From positions 9,776 to 73,775 of the forward strand of contig JBCBGZ010000009.1 of the NCBI GenBank assembly GCA_038526245.1: a stretch of DNA of 64,000 bases, given 5' to 3'. The translations under genes were made by a program, and so were the position numbers. This DNA comes from UBA5336 sp038526245 (GTDB taxonomy: Bacteria; Pseudomonadota; Alphaproteobacteria; Caulobacterales; Hyphomonadaceae). Below, in pieces: positions 18,037 to 27,031 of the stretch. The notes under the pieces are model-generated. The model worked only from the letters and a program-made list of their open reading frames with translations. It did not search any database and was not told the DNA's origin. Positions within the stretch are counted from its first letter, which is position 1. Each line of letters begins with the position of its first letter.

Positions 18037-18966
18037 GTGGCCCAAAATCTCCAGGTGACTGCCCGCAGTGGGCTGAATATTCGACGTTTCCCCGTGGATA
18101 CTGCAGATCGGCTCGCCGCAATGCCCCGCGGAATGGTCGTTGAACCCCTCGATCCGCTGGTGTGGAACGGTCGATGGCGCCGTATCCGGGCCACGTTTTC
18201 CACTAATGCGGTCGTAGAGGGATACAGTGCGGTCGACTATCTGAGCCCCGTTGGAGTTTCTGCCTCGAACACGGTCCGTGTGGCACCGGTGACGGGAAAC
18301 ACCCATGCGGGGGGCAGCGCGGCAACGAACACTCAACCGACACCGTCACGCCCTGTGCCGCCGCCCCCTAGCCGCAAGGATCTTGTCCGCCGCGCCGTGC
18401 CAGCCTCCCTCGTGGCAGGCCTTTTCCACCATTCCGTTGCCGATAATGTTGAACGCTATCTGCCGCTGGTCCTCGATGCCATGCGCGAGGCTGAATTGGA
18501 CGATTGGCCCCACATCATAACAGCCCTGGGCACGATCAAGGCTGAGACCGCCGGGTTTGATCCCATCGCGGAGTACGAGTCCCAGTACAATACCGAGCCG
18601 GAAGGGCGCCCCTTCGGAAAGTATGATTTCCGCACAGACATCGGCAACAATGCCGAAGGAGACGGCTATAAGTATCGTGGACGCGGCTTCGTCCAACTCA
18701 CCGGCAAGGACAATTACCGGCGCTATGGCGAGCGCCTCGGCATCGACTTGGTCAACGATCCGGACCAAGCGCTGCAACCTGATATCGCAGCGCGGATCCT
18801 CGCGACCTTTATGCAGGATCAGAAAGACCGGATTGCACAGGCCTGGGCGTCTGAAGACTGGGCGGACGCGCGCAAGGCTGTAAATGGCGGTCGCCACGGC
18901 CTTGAGGCATTTGAGAAAACCGTAAAGGCAGCACGCACGATTTTCGATTGGTCAAAGCCGATCTGA
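18037..18966 (+). CDS. SH3-domain protein with GH19-type (chitinase/endolysin-like) muramidase domain
   Basis: The product has 309 residues. About 1-75 form a bacterial SH3-like domain (LQVTARSGLNIRRFPV), a Pro/Thr linker follows, and about 110-309 are a GH19 fold as in phage endolysins. The likely catalytic Glu is Glu170 (IKAETAGF), followed by GKYDFRTDIGN and the hallmark YRGRGFVQLTGKDNYRRYG. It should cut peptidoglycan or chitin glycosidic bonds. No signal peptide is present, as in endolysins, so export or release needs another route. The GTG at 18037 has AGGGGA upstream; the open frame extends further back but only through shadow sequence of the divergent gene. It is followed by a VWA gene 95 bases on. 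Confidence 0.8.
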   Translation: MAQNLQVTARSGLNIRRFPVDTADRLAAMPRGMVVEPLDPLVWNGRWRRIRATFSTNAVVEGYSAVDYLSPVGVSASNTVRVAPVTGNTHAGGSAATNTQPTPSRPVPPPPSRKDLVRRAVPASLVAGLFHHSVADNVERYLPLVLDAMREAELDDWPHIITALGTIKAETAGFDPIAEYESQYNTEPEGRPFGKYDFRTDIGNNAEGDGYKYRGRGFVQLTGKDNYRRYGERLGIDLVNDPDQALQPDIAARILATFMQDQKDRIAQAWASEDWADARKAVNGGRHGLEAFEKTVKAARTIFDWSKPI

Positions 18967-19061
18967 CTCGATCCCTGGCGCAGTTCGCCCCAGGATCAAC
19001 GCGCCCCCGCCCCAGCCATGCCCCATTCAGACGGGAAAGTCTCCGAAACAGGGAGACGCCC

Positions 19062-19793
19062 ATGAAACGCACGCTGATTTCCATCGCCGCCGCCTTATTG
19101 CCCGCCACGCTGGCCGGCGCTGCGCCATTCGAAGAAGGGGACACACACATGCACTCATACATCTTGCTCGACCGCACAGGCTCCATGTCCAGCATCTGGG
19201 ACGAAGCGCTGACCTCCGTGAACGCCTATGCAAAAACTGTGGGCGAAGAGCGCGAAGGCGAGGCGCCCGATACGCTCAACACAGAAATCACGCTCGCAGT
19301 CTTCGACCACCAGGGCGGGCTGCAGTACGATGTTCTCCGCCGCAAGAGCGATGCCGACAGCTGGCAGGCCGTCACCTCGGACGAGGCCAGCCCGCGCGGA
19401 ATGACGCCGCTGTTCGACGCCATTGGCCGGACTGTTTCCATGGCCGAGGCCGACAATCCTGAGCGCGCCGTCATCGTCATCATGACCGATGGCCACGAAA
19501 ACGCCTCGCAGGAATTCACCAAGGACACCGCCCGCGCTGCGCTGGACCGCGCCCGCGCCAAGGGCTGGGAAGTCATTTTTCTGGGGGCCGATTTCGGCCA
19601 GTTTGGCGACGCAGAAGGTGTTGGCATGGCCCAGAGCAAGGTGATGGGCATGAGCGCTGGCACCATGCAGGAATCCATGCAACGGCTGGCCACCAAGGCC
19701 CGCGACTACGGCACCGGCGAAGAAGCCGAGGTGAACTTCAACGACGAAGACCGCGCCATCGCTCGCGAAAACGATGTGAAAGGCGAACGGTAA
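19062..19793 (+). CDS. VWA-domain protein with a signal peptide and an alternative internal start
   Basis: The product is 243 residues from ATG 19062 (GGGAGA upstream), giving a signal peptide MKRTLISIAAALLPATLAGA. The von Willebrand A fold follows, with a MIDAS metal site made of DRTGSM, the Thr in RGMTPLFDA and Asp in IMTDGHENAS. An in-frame ATG at 19149, also with a good AGGGG upstream, begins directly at MHSYILLDRTGSM, where homologous cytoplasmic VWA proteins usually start. The gene may therefore make exported and cytoplasmic forms, or only one. VWA domains bind protein partners through the metal. It is downstream of GH19 and may belong to the divergent patatin/macro locus. Confidence 0.8.
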   Translation: MKRTLISIAAALLPATLAGAAPFEEGDTHMHSYILLDRTGSMSSIWDEALTSVNAYAKTVGEEREGEAPDTLNTEITLAVFDHQGGLQYDVLRRKSDADSWQAVTSDEASPRGMTPLFDAIGRTVSMAEADNPERAVIVIMTDGHENASQEFTKDTARAALDRARAKGWEVIFLGADFGQFGDAEGVGMAQSKVMGMSAGTMQESMQRLATKARDYGTGEEAEVNFNDEDRAIARENDVKGER

Positions 19794-19815
19794 GGCTGCT
19801 TTAAGTCGATAGTAC

Positions 19816-20988
19816 TCACGGGGCCTGCCAGAGTATTTCATTCACGGAGACGAAACGCGCCAGGCGGGCCAACTCCGACTGGAGCTTGGCAATCCGAGCG
19901 TTGGTCCACTCCACGCCCGGTTCTGGCCAGACGTTCAAGATGGTGAGCTGATCGGCCCTGCGATCGGCCTTAACCTCAATGCGCCCCACAAAGCGGTCTC
20001 CTTCCAGCAACGGTTAGACATAGTAGCCCCAGCGGCGTTTGGCAGCCGGCACAAACATCTCAACGGTGTACTGATATTCGAAAAGACGCTGAAGCCGGTT
20101 TCGGTCGCGAATGACGGGATCGAATGGGTTCAAGATGCGCAAACGGCTCGTGGGAACGGGCAACGCTTGCAGCCGGACTTCGATATCCCCGGGCGCGACC
20201 GCGGGACGCCAACTTCCATCGGCGCACTCGATCTCAACCGGGACAAGCTCGTGCGCTCTGCCCGCGACCCAGTTCCTGGCTTCGCTATTGCTGACGGCGT
20301 TCCAAAATCTCTGAATGTCACCTTCAGTTCCAAATGCGAGACGCTCGAGAGCAGACTGGCAAAGCCATGAGAGCTGATCCCCATCAGAAACGCTTTGGTC
20401 ACGATACGGCTTTGGGATCACGCGCTCGCTGAGATCATAGAACTTGGTGAAGTTCTCGCGATGTGCCGTTGAGAGTTCCCCAGCGTACCACATGTAGTCG
20501 AGGGCTAGCTTATGGGGCGGTCGGGACCACATCGCCTTCTCGCCTTTGATCTTGGAATCGAATGCTTTGGTGCAGAGGGGACCTTCTGCCTGAATTCGCG
20601 CCTTTATCGCATTGCGACCATCGCTTTCGAGCATGCCGCGATGCCATTCCCAACTGCGAACCTTATTCTCCAGGCGCCGGAACTGGCGAGTCCACAAGGG
20701 GTAGAAATCCATCGGGATAACCGATGCATCATGGGTGAAATGCTCGAATACGCGCCTATCCCGGCTCATATGCTTGCCCAACATCGGCTCGCGATAGTTC
20801 TGGTTGCGGCTCCACAAGATATGGTGATGAGCGCGCGATACGACGCGAATGGAATCGATTTGGACGAAACCCAGCCGCTCTATCATCGCATCGAGATTGA
20901 TCGGGCCAGTCGGCGTCTCCGCCAATCCTTGGGCGGACAGCCAAAGCCGACGCGCCAAACGATTGGATATGCGAAGCTTTGACGTCAA
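19816..20988 (-). pseudogene. AlkX/YcaQ-family DNA glycosylase-like gene interrupted by one in-frame stop
   Basis: The family (HTH_42, winged-helix YcaQ/AlkX) excises alkylated bases, including interstrand crosslinks. The frame runs from a TTG at 20988 through the conserved QID motif (VQIDSI, the QxD active site of the AlkX branch) to RRWGYYV. There a TAA (20014-20016) falls exactly where family members continue with an aromatic residue and PLLEGD. The same frame then continues PLLEGDRFVGRIEVKADRR to a normal stop at 19816, so both halves are one gene split by a single nonsense codon. The truncated 324-residue product lacks the conserved C-terminal beta region. It may be a recent pseudogene, a sequencing error or, less likely, readthrough. 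There is no ATG start in frame. Confidence 0.75.
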
Positions 20989-21027
20989 CGCTGATGCATC
21001 ACTCTAACTTGGCGTTGCCGAGTGTCC

Positions 21028-21564
21028 TCAGGTCTGCAGGCCCACCGCGTTTCGGAAGGTCTGCAGCAGGCTCAGTTGGTCGGCGTTGGGCAGACCCTCG
21101 GCTTCGCTGATGGCGACCAGCATGCCATCCAGATCAACGATTTCCTTGGGGCCGATGGCGTCCATTTCCATCAGTGTCTTGGCCATGCGGCTGACAACGG
21201 CGTCTGGCACGGGCGCTTCGCGCAACACCCATTGGGCGTGGGCGATAAGGGCGTCGGCATCTTCCGCTTCAAGCTCGAAATCTGACACGATGATCTTTTC
21301 AATCTCTTCGCGGGTCTCGCGGCTGAAATCCCCGCCCGCGCGGGCCATTTCCACCATGAGGATTGTGGCTGCCTCGCGCGGATCATCCACCAGTTGCAGG
21401 CCGCTCTTTCCCATTTTGCGCTTGAAGGCGAAGCGGCGCGGCAGGTTGGCCGCCGTTTTGACGACGCCTTCGAGTTCCCGAGCGGCTTCAGCGGCGCGTT
21501 GGATACGCCATTGCCACACGCCGATGGCGGTCACAACTGCAATCAAAAACCCGATTATGGCCAT
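21028..21564 (-). CDS. Membrane-anchored TerB-like (tellurite-resistance B fold) protein
   Basis: The product has 178 residues. A single N-terminal helix (MAIIGFLIAVVTAIGVWQWR) anchors a cytoplasmic helical domain that resembles TerB/DjlA-type folds: DPREAATILMVEMARAGGDF, followed by acidic helices and DADALIAHAQWVLRE. TerB-like domains bind metal through acidic residues and act in envelope-stress or protein-assembly complexes; the role here is not known. The ATG at 21564 follows AGAGGA; an upstream start would add a hydrophilic stretch before the membrane helix. It is downstream of the PQQ dehydrogenase but separated from it by a strong terminator, so it is probably expressed on its own. Confidence 0.65.
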   Translation of the reverse strand: MAIIGFLIAVVTAIGVWQWRIQRAAEAARELEGVVKTAANLPRRFAFKRKMGKSGLQLVDDPREAATILMVEMARAGGDFSRETREEIEKIIVSDFELEAEDADALIAHAQWVLREAPVPDAVVSRMAKTLMEMDAIGPKEIVDLDGMLVAISEAEGLPNADQLSLLQTFRNAVGLQT

Positions 21565-21610
21565 GGTGTCATGTCCTCTAGTCCCCGCGATCAGGTCATC
21601 AGGATAGGAC

Positions 21611-21644
21611 AAAACGAGACCCGCAGACAGGGGGTCTGCGGGTC
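21611..21644 (-). terminator. Rho-independent terminator of the PQQ dehydrogenase gene
   Basis: A perfect 11-bp stem GACCCGCAGAC/GTCTGCGGGTC with a short C-rich loop on the minus strand is followed by TCGTTTTG. It lies 39 bases after the stop of the dehydrogenase gene. Confidence 0.8.
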
Positions 21645-21682
21645 AAATGTATTAACGCGTTCAGTGAGTCAAACGCAGCAGC

Positions 21683-23875
21683 CTAGGGCTGGCCACCAGT
21701 CACCTCTGACGCATTTTGCGCATTATGGGCCTGGCGAAGCACATAAGCGCGAATGGCCTCGCTTTCCTCGTCGCTGAGCACGTCCGAGAACGCCACCATT
21801 CCGTTCGACGCAAGGGTGCCTTCATTGACAACGGCTGCCCAGGTTTCCGCATCGGCTGTAATTGGCGACCAGCGCAGATCCGGCAGCACACCGGAACTGA
21901 TGGCAAGTTGCCCATGGCAGACCGCGCAGTTGCGGGCGAAGTGGACCGTGCCGGCCTGGACCATTTCCGGGCTGCCGAAGTCATCAGCCTTGGGCGTGCG
22001 CTCAATCATCGGCACGTCCGCGTCGGCGATGAGTTGGTTACCGCCAAGTTTGAAGGTGACCACCTTGCCCACGCTCGGAGGCACCGCTGCATCATAGGCG
22101 AGCCCGGCAGCGAGGGCATAGGCAGAGCCCCAGCCAGTGGTGATGGTGACATACTGTTCGCCATCGATTTCGAAAGTACCCGGCCCCGAATTGCCACCGG
22201 ACTTCAGGTCATAGGACCAGAGTTTTGCTCCAGAAGCTGCATTGTAGGCCGCAAACTCACCGCCCAGCGTGCCCTGAAACACCAGATTTCCTGCCGTCGA
22301 CAAAACCCCGCCATTCCAAGCATTGGCATGCTCGACGACCCAGCGAGGCTCACGAGCCACGACATCCCACGCAATCAGGCGTCCTTTCAGCGTAGACCGC
22401 AGGGCCTGCATTGTGCCGGGCGGAAGGTCTGGCACCGTGCCAGCGGAGAAGTCTGTGCCAGTATTCCATTTCGTGCGCTGCTCGGTAAAGCGGGGATCTT
22501 CCGCATAGGCCGCCGGGATTTCCTGGGCCGGGATATATGCCAGGCCATGGTCAGGATTGAACGCCATGGGGTGCCAGTTGTGGGCGCCGAGGGGGCCGGG
22601 CGTCTGGAAGAATGCGGCGCTGCCATACCGCGCCTCGGGGTTTTCAAGCGGCCGGCCAGAGCTGTCGAGGCCCGTGGCCCAGTTCACCGGGACAAAAGCG
22701 TCGCCGGAGATGAACTCTCCCGTCGCAGCATCCACAACATAGAAAAACCCGTTCTTCGGGGCCTGCATCGCGACCCGGCGGATCGCGCCATCAGCGCCCA
22801 GCGGTAGGTCCGCCAGGATGATCGTCTGAGTGGCCGTGTAGTCCCAATTGTCGCCCGGCGTGGTCTGGAAGTGCCAGTTGTATTCGCCGGTATCCACGTC
22901 CACTGCCACTATGGAGGAAAGGAACAGATTGTCTCCGCCCGACGGATCGCGGAAGGCCTGGTTCCAGGGCGATCCGTTGCCAACGCCGAAGATGATCTGG
23001 TCGTTGACATGATCATAGACGATTGAGTCCCAGACCGTGCCGCCGCCGCCATCGCTGGTCCAGGCTCCCTCATCGCCCCAGGAGTCGCTGGCCATCTCGG
23101 CGAAAATAGCGTCAGAGGCGGCGTTGTCAGGCTGCTTGTTCGGGTTCGGCACCGTGTAGAAGCGCCAGACGCGTTTTCCGGTGGATGCGTCATAGGCCGA
23201 CAGGTACCCGCGGACACCAAGCTCGGCGCCACCATTGCCAATCAGAACCTTGCCATCGACCACGCGTGGCGCGCCGGTGATCGTGTAGGGCTTGGACTGG
23301 TCGACCGTCACAGTGCTCCAGACCAATTCGCCGGTCTGGGCATCAAGCGCCTGCAAACGGCCATCGATGACGCCGACATAGACTTTGCCATCGTAGACAG
23401 CGACGCCCCGGTTCACGACATCGCAGCAGGCTTTTACGCCTACGGCACGGTCAACGTCGGGCTCATGGACCCAAAGCTCTTCGCCCGTCGCCGCATCCAG
23501 CGCATGGACAACCGACCAGGCGGACGTGACATACATCACTCCGTCCACAACGATGGGCGTGCTTTCGACCCCGCGCGCTGTGCGCAGGTCATAGGTCCAG
23601 GCCACACCGAGCCGTTCCACCGTATCCGTGTTCACTTTCTGCAAAAGCGAATGGCGCGTTTCGTCGTAATTCCCGCCATAGGTCAGCCATTCGTCAGGCC
23701 GTTCGTTCGCCGCGAGGATACGCGCGGTATCCACCGCAGCGAAGCTGCCGTCGGCTGTCGTGGTTTCAGCAGGTGCTTCGGTTTCGGCCACGTCATTCGT
23801 TGGTTCAGGCGGGCCACACGCCACCAGTCCGCAGGCCAAAACGCTCGATATCAACAAGGATCGCCACTGCGCCAT
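21683..23875 (-). CDS. PQQ-dependent alcohol dehydrogenase fused to cytochrome c, lipoprotein-anchored
   Basis: This is a 730-residue type II quinohemoprotein alcohol dehydrogenase that oxidises alcohols in the periplasm with pyrroloquinoline quinone and passes electrons through its own heme. The signal peptide ends in a lipobox (LVAC at about residue 20), so it is membrane anchored. The beta-propeller shows repeated tryptophan-docking motifs (DAATGELVW-type). The vicinal disulfide ACCDVVNRG lies near 149, and the catalytic Asp is in SGGDNLFLSS. The C-terminal cytochrome c has CAVCH near 649 and a candidate axial Met in SNGMVAF. It stands alone between a terminator and pyrF. No pqq biosynthesis genes are in the window. 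Confidence 0.93.
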   Translation of the reverse strand: MAQWRSLLISSVLACGLVACGPPEPTNDVAETEAPAETTTADGSFAAVDTARILAANERPDEWLTYGGNYDETRHSLLQKVNTDTVERLGVAWTYDLRTARGVESTPIVVDGVMYVTSAWSVVHALDAATGEELWVHEPDVDRAVGVKACCDVVNRGVAVYDGKVYVGVIDGRLQALDAQTGELVWSTVTVDQSKPYTITGAPRVVDGKVLIGNGGAELGVRGYLSAYDASTGKRVWRFYTVPNPNKQPDNAASDAIFAEMASDSWGDEGAWTSDGGGGTVWDSIVYDHVNDQIIFGVGNGSPWNQAFRDPSGGDNLFLSSIVAVDVDTGEYNWHFQTTPGDNWDYTATQTIILADLPLGADGAIRRVAMQAPKNGFFYVVDAATGEFISGDAFVPVNWATGLDSSGRPLENPEARYGSAAFFQTPGPLGAHNWHPMAFNPDHGLAYIPAQEIPAAYAEDPRFTEQRTKWNTGTDFSAGTVPDLPPGTMQALRSTLKGRLIAWDVVAREPRWVVEHANAWNGGVLSTAGNLVFQGTLGGEFAAYNAASGAKLWSYDLKSGGNSGPGTFEIDGEQYVTITTGWGSAYALAAGLAYDAAVPPSVGKVVTFKLGGNQLIADADVPMIERTPKADDFGSPEMVQAGTVHFARNCAVCHGQLAISSGVLPDLRWSPITADAETWAAVVNEGTLASNGMVAFSDVLSDEESEAIRAYVLRQAHNAQNASEVTGGQP

Positions 23876-23964
23876 ATCAAACTCCTCCCAGGGTTCGGCC
23901 TGTTGTCAGGCTCTTACGATAGAAGCTTACGGGAAACCGGCCCCGTGTCGAGGCAAACCCAGCG

Positions 23965-24843
23965 TTACCCCTGGGCTGCGGCGCGTAAATCTGCGCTCGC
24001 AGCATCCAGAGCGTGCGCGATTGCATCTTGCCACGCGGCATAGGTGTCTGCCGACTGCGCTGCGGCCGGAAAAGTGATCGAACGGGAGGCATTCACCACC
24101 CCGCCCTCAAGCCCATCGGGACCTGGAACGAAGCCTGCCAACGCCGCCGCGGCGTCCGCGCCCTGGGCGCCATATCCCGGCACGAGAAACAACGCCGATG
24201 GCGCAATATCCCGCAAGGCGCGCGCTTCTTCCGGCCCGGTTGCGCCGGCCACAAACATCAAAGAGGACCAAGCCCCCTGCCCCCGCAGACGCGTTATTGC
24301 TGGGCTAAGCGCATGGCCGACTTCGCTCCAGAGAGATCGCTCGCCTATCGCCTTTGCCTGGAAATCCGCCGAACCGGGGTTAGACGTGCGCACCAGCACG
24401 GCCACACCTTTTCCGCTCGCTTCGGCAGCAGAAAGAAACGGTTCCAACGTGTCTAGGCCCATATACGGGTTTACGGTCACGCAATCGGCTGGAAACGGCG
24501 CATCTTCCGCTAAGTAAGCAGCGGCATAGCCCTCGGCAGTCGAGCCGATATCGCCGCGTTTGGCATCTGCCAAAACCAGCATGTCTTGAGCCTTTGCACG
24601 CTCCATGACCGCCTGAAGCGCAGCCATACCCTCCGGGCCATGGCGCTCGAACAAGCCCACTTGGGGCTTCACGATGGCTACCTTGCCGGCGCACGCATCT
24701 ACGACCGCCATGCCCCATGCCGCGATGCCCTGGGGCGTGTCGCCACCAAACAGCGCCGGAATGCGCCCGGCATGTGGATCAATCCCAACGCACAACGGGC
24801 CGAACTCGCGTGTGCGGGCGATAAGCGTATCAGCGAAATTCAC
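23965..24843 (-). CDS. pyrF: Orotidine 5'-phosphate decarboxylase, type 2
   Basis: PyrF decarboxylates OMP to UMP, the last step of de novo pyrimidine synthesis. The 292-residue product matches the longer type 2 subfamily: CVGIDPHAGRIP near the start, the active-site lysines and aspartates in VLADAKRGDIGSTA, and VTVNPYMGLD. The GTG at 24843 is chosen because GAGG lies seven bases upstream and the codon forms a GTGA overlap with the stop of the preceding protease gene. A longer frame adds five residues. It is translationally coupled to a trypsin-like protease, an unusual partner for a nucleotide enzyme, and the upstream DUF350 gene is close enough to join the operon. Confidence 0.93.
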   Translation of the reverse strand: MNFADTLIARTREFGPLCVGIDPHAGRIPALFGGDTPQGIAAWGMAVVDACAGKVAIVKPQVGLFERHGPEGMAALQAVMERAKAQDMLVLADAKRGDIGSTAEGYAAAYLAEDAPFPADCVTVNPYMGLDTLEPFLSAAEASGKGVAVLVRTSNPGSADFQAKAIGERSLWSEVGHALSPAITRLRGQGAWSSLMFVAGATGPEEARALRDIAPSALFLVPGYGAQGADAAAALAGFVPGPDGLEGGVVNASRSITFPAAAQSADTYAAWQDAIAHALDAASADLRAAAQG

Positions 24844-25670
24844 GAAGAGACCTCGCACGCCACTTTCACAACTTGCAGGGAGTTGCGCGCAAGGTCTGCC
24901 TTTGCGCCATAGTCCGCTACGGTGATGGGCTCGAGACGGGCGGGAAGATTGGTCTCGACATCTACTTCATCGAGAAAACGGCGGATCGACTCCGGGTCGG
25001 CGGTGTAAATCCGCCCGCGCCGGGGGCTTTCCGCAACAATGACGCCGCGCACCCGGCCTTCAGCATCAAATACAGGTCCACCACTGAGGCCTCCCAGGCC
25101 ACCATTCAGGCCGCGAGTCCGGCCCACCTCCGCCCAGGCCAGCACGGGCTCATCGGAGTGGCGCTCCCCCCGGCTCAACAGGCGCGAGCGGGCCAAGAGC
25201 CGAGAGGCGACCTCGCCCGGTCGACCATTGGGATACCCCACATGAAAACCGTACTCCCCCACACGGAGGTCTTCGCCCAGATCAAGGGCGGCCGCGCGTG
25301 GGCTACGCCCTGTAGACAAGAGCGCCAGGTCACTGGTGTCTGAAACCCGCACCTCAGCCACAGGAACGTATCGGCGCGGCGCAACGAGGATCGAGACGCG
25401 GTCACAACCTTCCACCACATGGCGGGCTGTCAGCCAGTCTCCATTTCGATTGATAGCAAAAGCGCTGCCGAGCCCGTTCTGCGGTTCATCCACCTGAACC
25501 AGAACCCGCTCATCAAACACGGAGGCATTGGGCAACATGGGCCCGTCTTGCTCGAAATGGTCCGGCAAAGGTTCGGGCGCATCAGCGTTTTCCGTTCCCA
25601 ATCCCGACAGCACCCAGAGAACGGTTCCCAGGACAAGGGCATAGAGAAGAATATCGAGCTGACGCACCAA
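24840..25670 (-). CDS. Membrane-anchored trypsin-like serine protease
   Basis: The product has 276 residues. One N-terminal helix (ILLYALVLGTVLWVLSGLG) anchors a periplasmic chymotrypsin-fold protease. The triad is His in TARHVVEG near 83, Asp in SDLALLS near 112 and Ser in GLSGGPVF near 195. Cysteines near the His and C-terminus are present. There is no PDZ domain, which separates it from DegP. The substrate is unknown; such anchored proteases often process envelope proteins or act in stress signalling. It begins 21 bases after the DUF350 gene, and its stop overlaps the pyrF start, so the three genes are probably one transcript. Confidence 0.85.
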   Translation of the reverse strand: MVRQLDILLYALVLGTVLWVLSGLGTENADAPEPLPDHFEQDGPMLPNASVFDERVLVQVDEPQNGLGSAFAINRNGDWLTARHVVEGCDRVSILVAPRRYVPVAEVRVSDTSDLALLSTGRSPRAAALDLGEDLRVGEYGFHVGYPNGRPGEVASRLLARSRLLSRGERHSDEPVLAWAEVGRTRGLNGGLGGLSGGPVFDAEGRVRGVIVAESPRRGRIYTADPESIRRFLDEVDVETNLPARLEPITVADYGAKADLARNSLQVVKVACEVSS

Positions 25671-25691
25671 AACTATCCTTTTCTGCCGCCC

Positions 25692-26132
25692 CTACCTGGC
25701 AAACAGATTGGGATCCCAAAGCCCGGTTGCCAGTATCAGGGCCGAGGCAATCTTTGTTCCGATAAGAACGATTGCCGCGCCTGCCTGATCTTCTTCGATC
25801 CGTCGCGGCAAATCCCGCAGCAGCAGATCTGTCACTCGGTAGGCGAGAAGCTGGAACAAGATTGCCACCGTACCCCAGATTAAAAACCCCTGCCATGTCA
25901 GCGCATTGGCAAGACAAGCAGAGATGGGAATGGCCAATCCAATGACCGCGCCGGCCAGCGCGAGGCCCGCGGCGCCATTCTGATCTTTCACCAGGGCGAG
26001 CTCCCGCCACGGCGTCAGCTTGATGTAGATCGTGGTGGCCACGATCAGCATGCCAAACGCCATGCCGGTATGGATAAGAAAGTCGGGCAGGCCTGCCTGG
26101 AATGCCTCCAATGCTGCGAAGACGTCGTCCAT
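25692..26132 (-). CDS. DUF350 integral membrane protein
   Basis: This 146-residue membrane protein has four predicted helices (FLIHTGMAFGMLIVATTIYI, GLALAGAVIGLAIPISACLA, FLIWGTVAILFQLLAYR, IVLIGTKIASALILATGL), the layout of DUF350. Proteins of this family are duplicated two-helix units with unknown function, sometimes found beside envelope-stress genes. The ATG at 26132 is preferred over the earlier frame start because AGGAGCGAG lies just upstream and the extension is not hydrophobic. It is divergent from bdhA across 108 bases and lies 21 bases before the protease gene. Confidence 0.8.
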   Translation of the reverse strand: MDDVFAALEAFQAGLPDFLIHTGMAFGMLIVATTIYIKLTPWRELALVKDQNGAAGLALAGAVIGLAIPISACLANALTWQGFLIWGTVAILFQLLAYRVTDLLLRDLPRRIEEDQAGAAIVLIGTKIASALILATGLWDPNLFAR

Positions 26133-26240
26133 GCTCGCTCCTGTGATTGTTCGCCCGGCGCAAAGTGCTAGGGAAGGGCTCTGCACCGCCACACCCTGCC
26201 CTTATACGGGCGTTCACCTGCGCCTCAAGGAGATCAAAAC

Positions 26241-27023
26241 ATGCTCACTGGAAAAACTGCCCTCGTAACAGGCTCAACCAGCGGCATCGGTAAGGCCATC
26301 GCGACGCGATTTGCTTCAGATGGCGCCAATGTGGTGCTAAACGGGTTTGGAGATGCCGATGAAATCGAAGCTCTGCGTTCGAGCCTTGCAGAAAAACACG
26401 GGGTAAAGGTCGGCTACTCCGGCGCAGACCTGACGGACCCGGACGCCATTAAGGGTCTGATGGGCTATGTCGCGCGCGATTTTGGCGGCGCCGACATCGT
26501 CGTGAACAATGCGGGGGTTCAGCATGTTGCGCCCGTGGAGGAATTTCCCGTCGCCCGCTGGGATCTTATCATTGCGCTGAACCTGACGGCGGCCTTCCAC
26601 ACCACGCGGATGGCCGTTCCGGGCATGAAGGAGAAAGGCTGGGGCCGCATTATCAACACTGCCAGCGCCCACGCCCTGGTCGCCTCACCCTTCAAATCGG
26701 CCTACGTCGCCGCAAAGCACGGCATTGCAGGGTTTACCAAGACCATCGCCCTTGAAGGCGCCCAATTCGGTGTGCGCTGCAACGCCATTTGCCCTGGATA
26801 TGTCTACACGCCGCTCGTCGAAGGCCAGATCGCCGACACCGCCAAGGCGCGCGGTATGACTGAAGAGCAGGTGAAAAGTGACGTACTCCTCGCCGCCCAG
26901 CCCACGAAGGAATTCGTGACGCCAGAACAGGTCGGCGAGTTTGCCAGCTTCCTGTGTTCCGACGCCGCCAGCCAGATCAATGGGGCGATGCTGCAGATGG
27001 ATGGCGGCTGGGTCGCGCAGTAA
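26241..27023 (+). CDS. bdhA: 3-Hydroxybutyrate dehydrogenase
   Basis: This is a 260-residue short-chain dehydrogenase that interconverts (R)-3-hydroxybutyrate and acetoacetate with NAD, in polyhydroxybutyrate or ketone use. The cofactor motif is GSTSGIG near residues 11-17, followed by NNAGVQH. The catalytic Ser lies in NTASAHALVASPFKS and the Tyr-Lys pair in AYVAAKHG. QHVAPVEEFP and the tail MLQMDGGWVAQ are typical of the 3-hydroxybutyrate subgroup. AAGGAG lies ten bases before the ATG. No phb synthesis genes are adjacent. Substrate is inferred from close similarity within a broad superfamily. Confidence 0.9.
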   Translation: MLTGKTALVTGSTSGIGKAIATRFASDGANVVLNGFGDADEIEALRSSLAEKHGVKVGYSGADLTDPDAIKGLMGYVARDFGGADIVVNNAGVQHVAPVEEFPVARWDLIIALNLTAAFHTTRMAVPGMKEKGWGRIINTASAHALVASPFKSAYVAAKHGIAGFTKTIALEGAQFGVRCNAICPGYVYTPLVEGQIADTAKARGMTEEQVKSDVLLAAQPTKEFVTPEQVGEFASFLCSDAASQINGAMLQMDGGWVAQ

Positions 27024-27031
27024 TCGGGGCG

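Noticed and set aside
18037..18966. GH19 gene as proof of a prophage
   Set aside because: No capsid, portal, tail, integrase or holin gene is adjacent, and a single endolysin-like gene is not enough.
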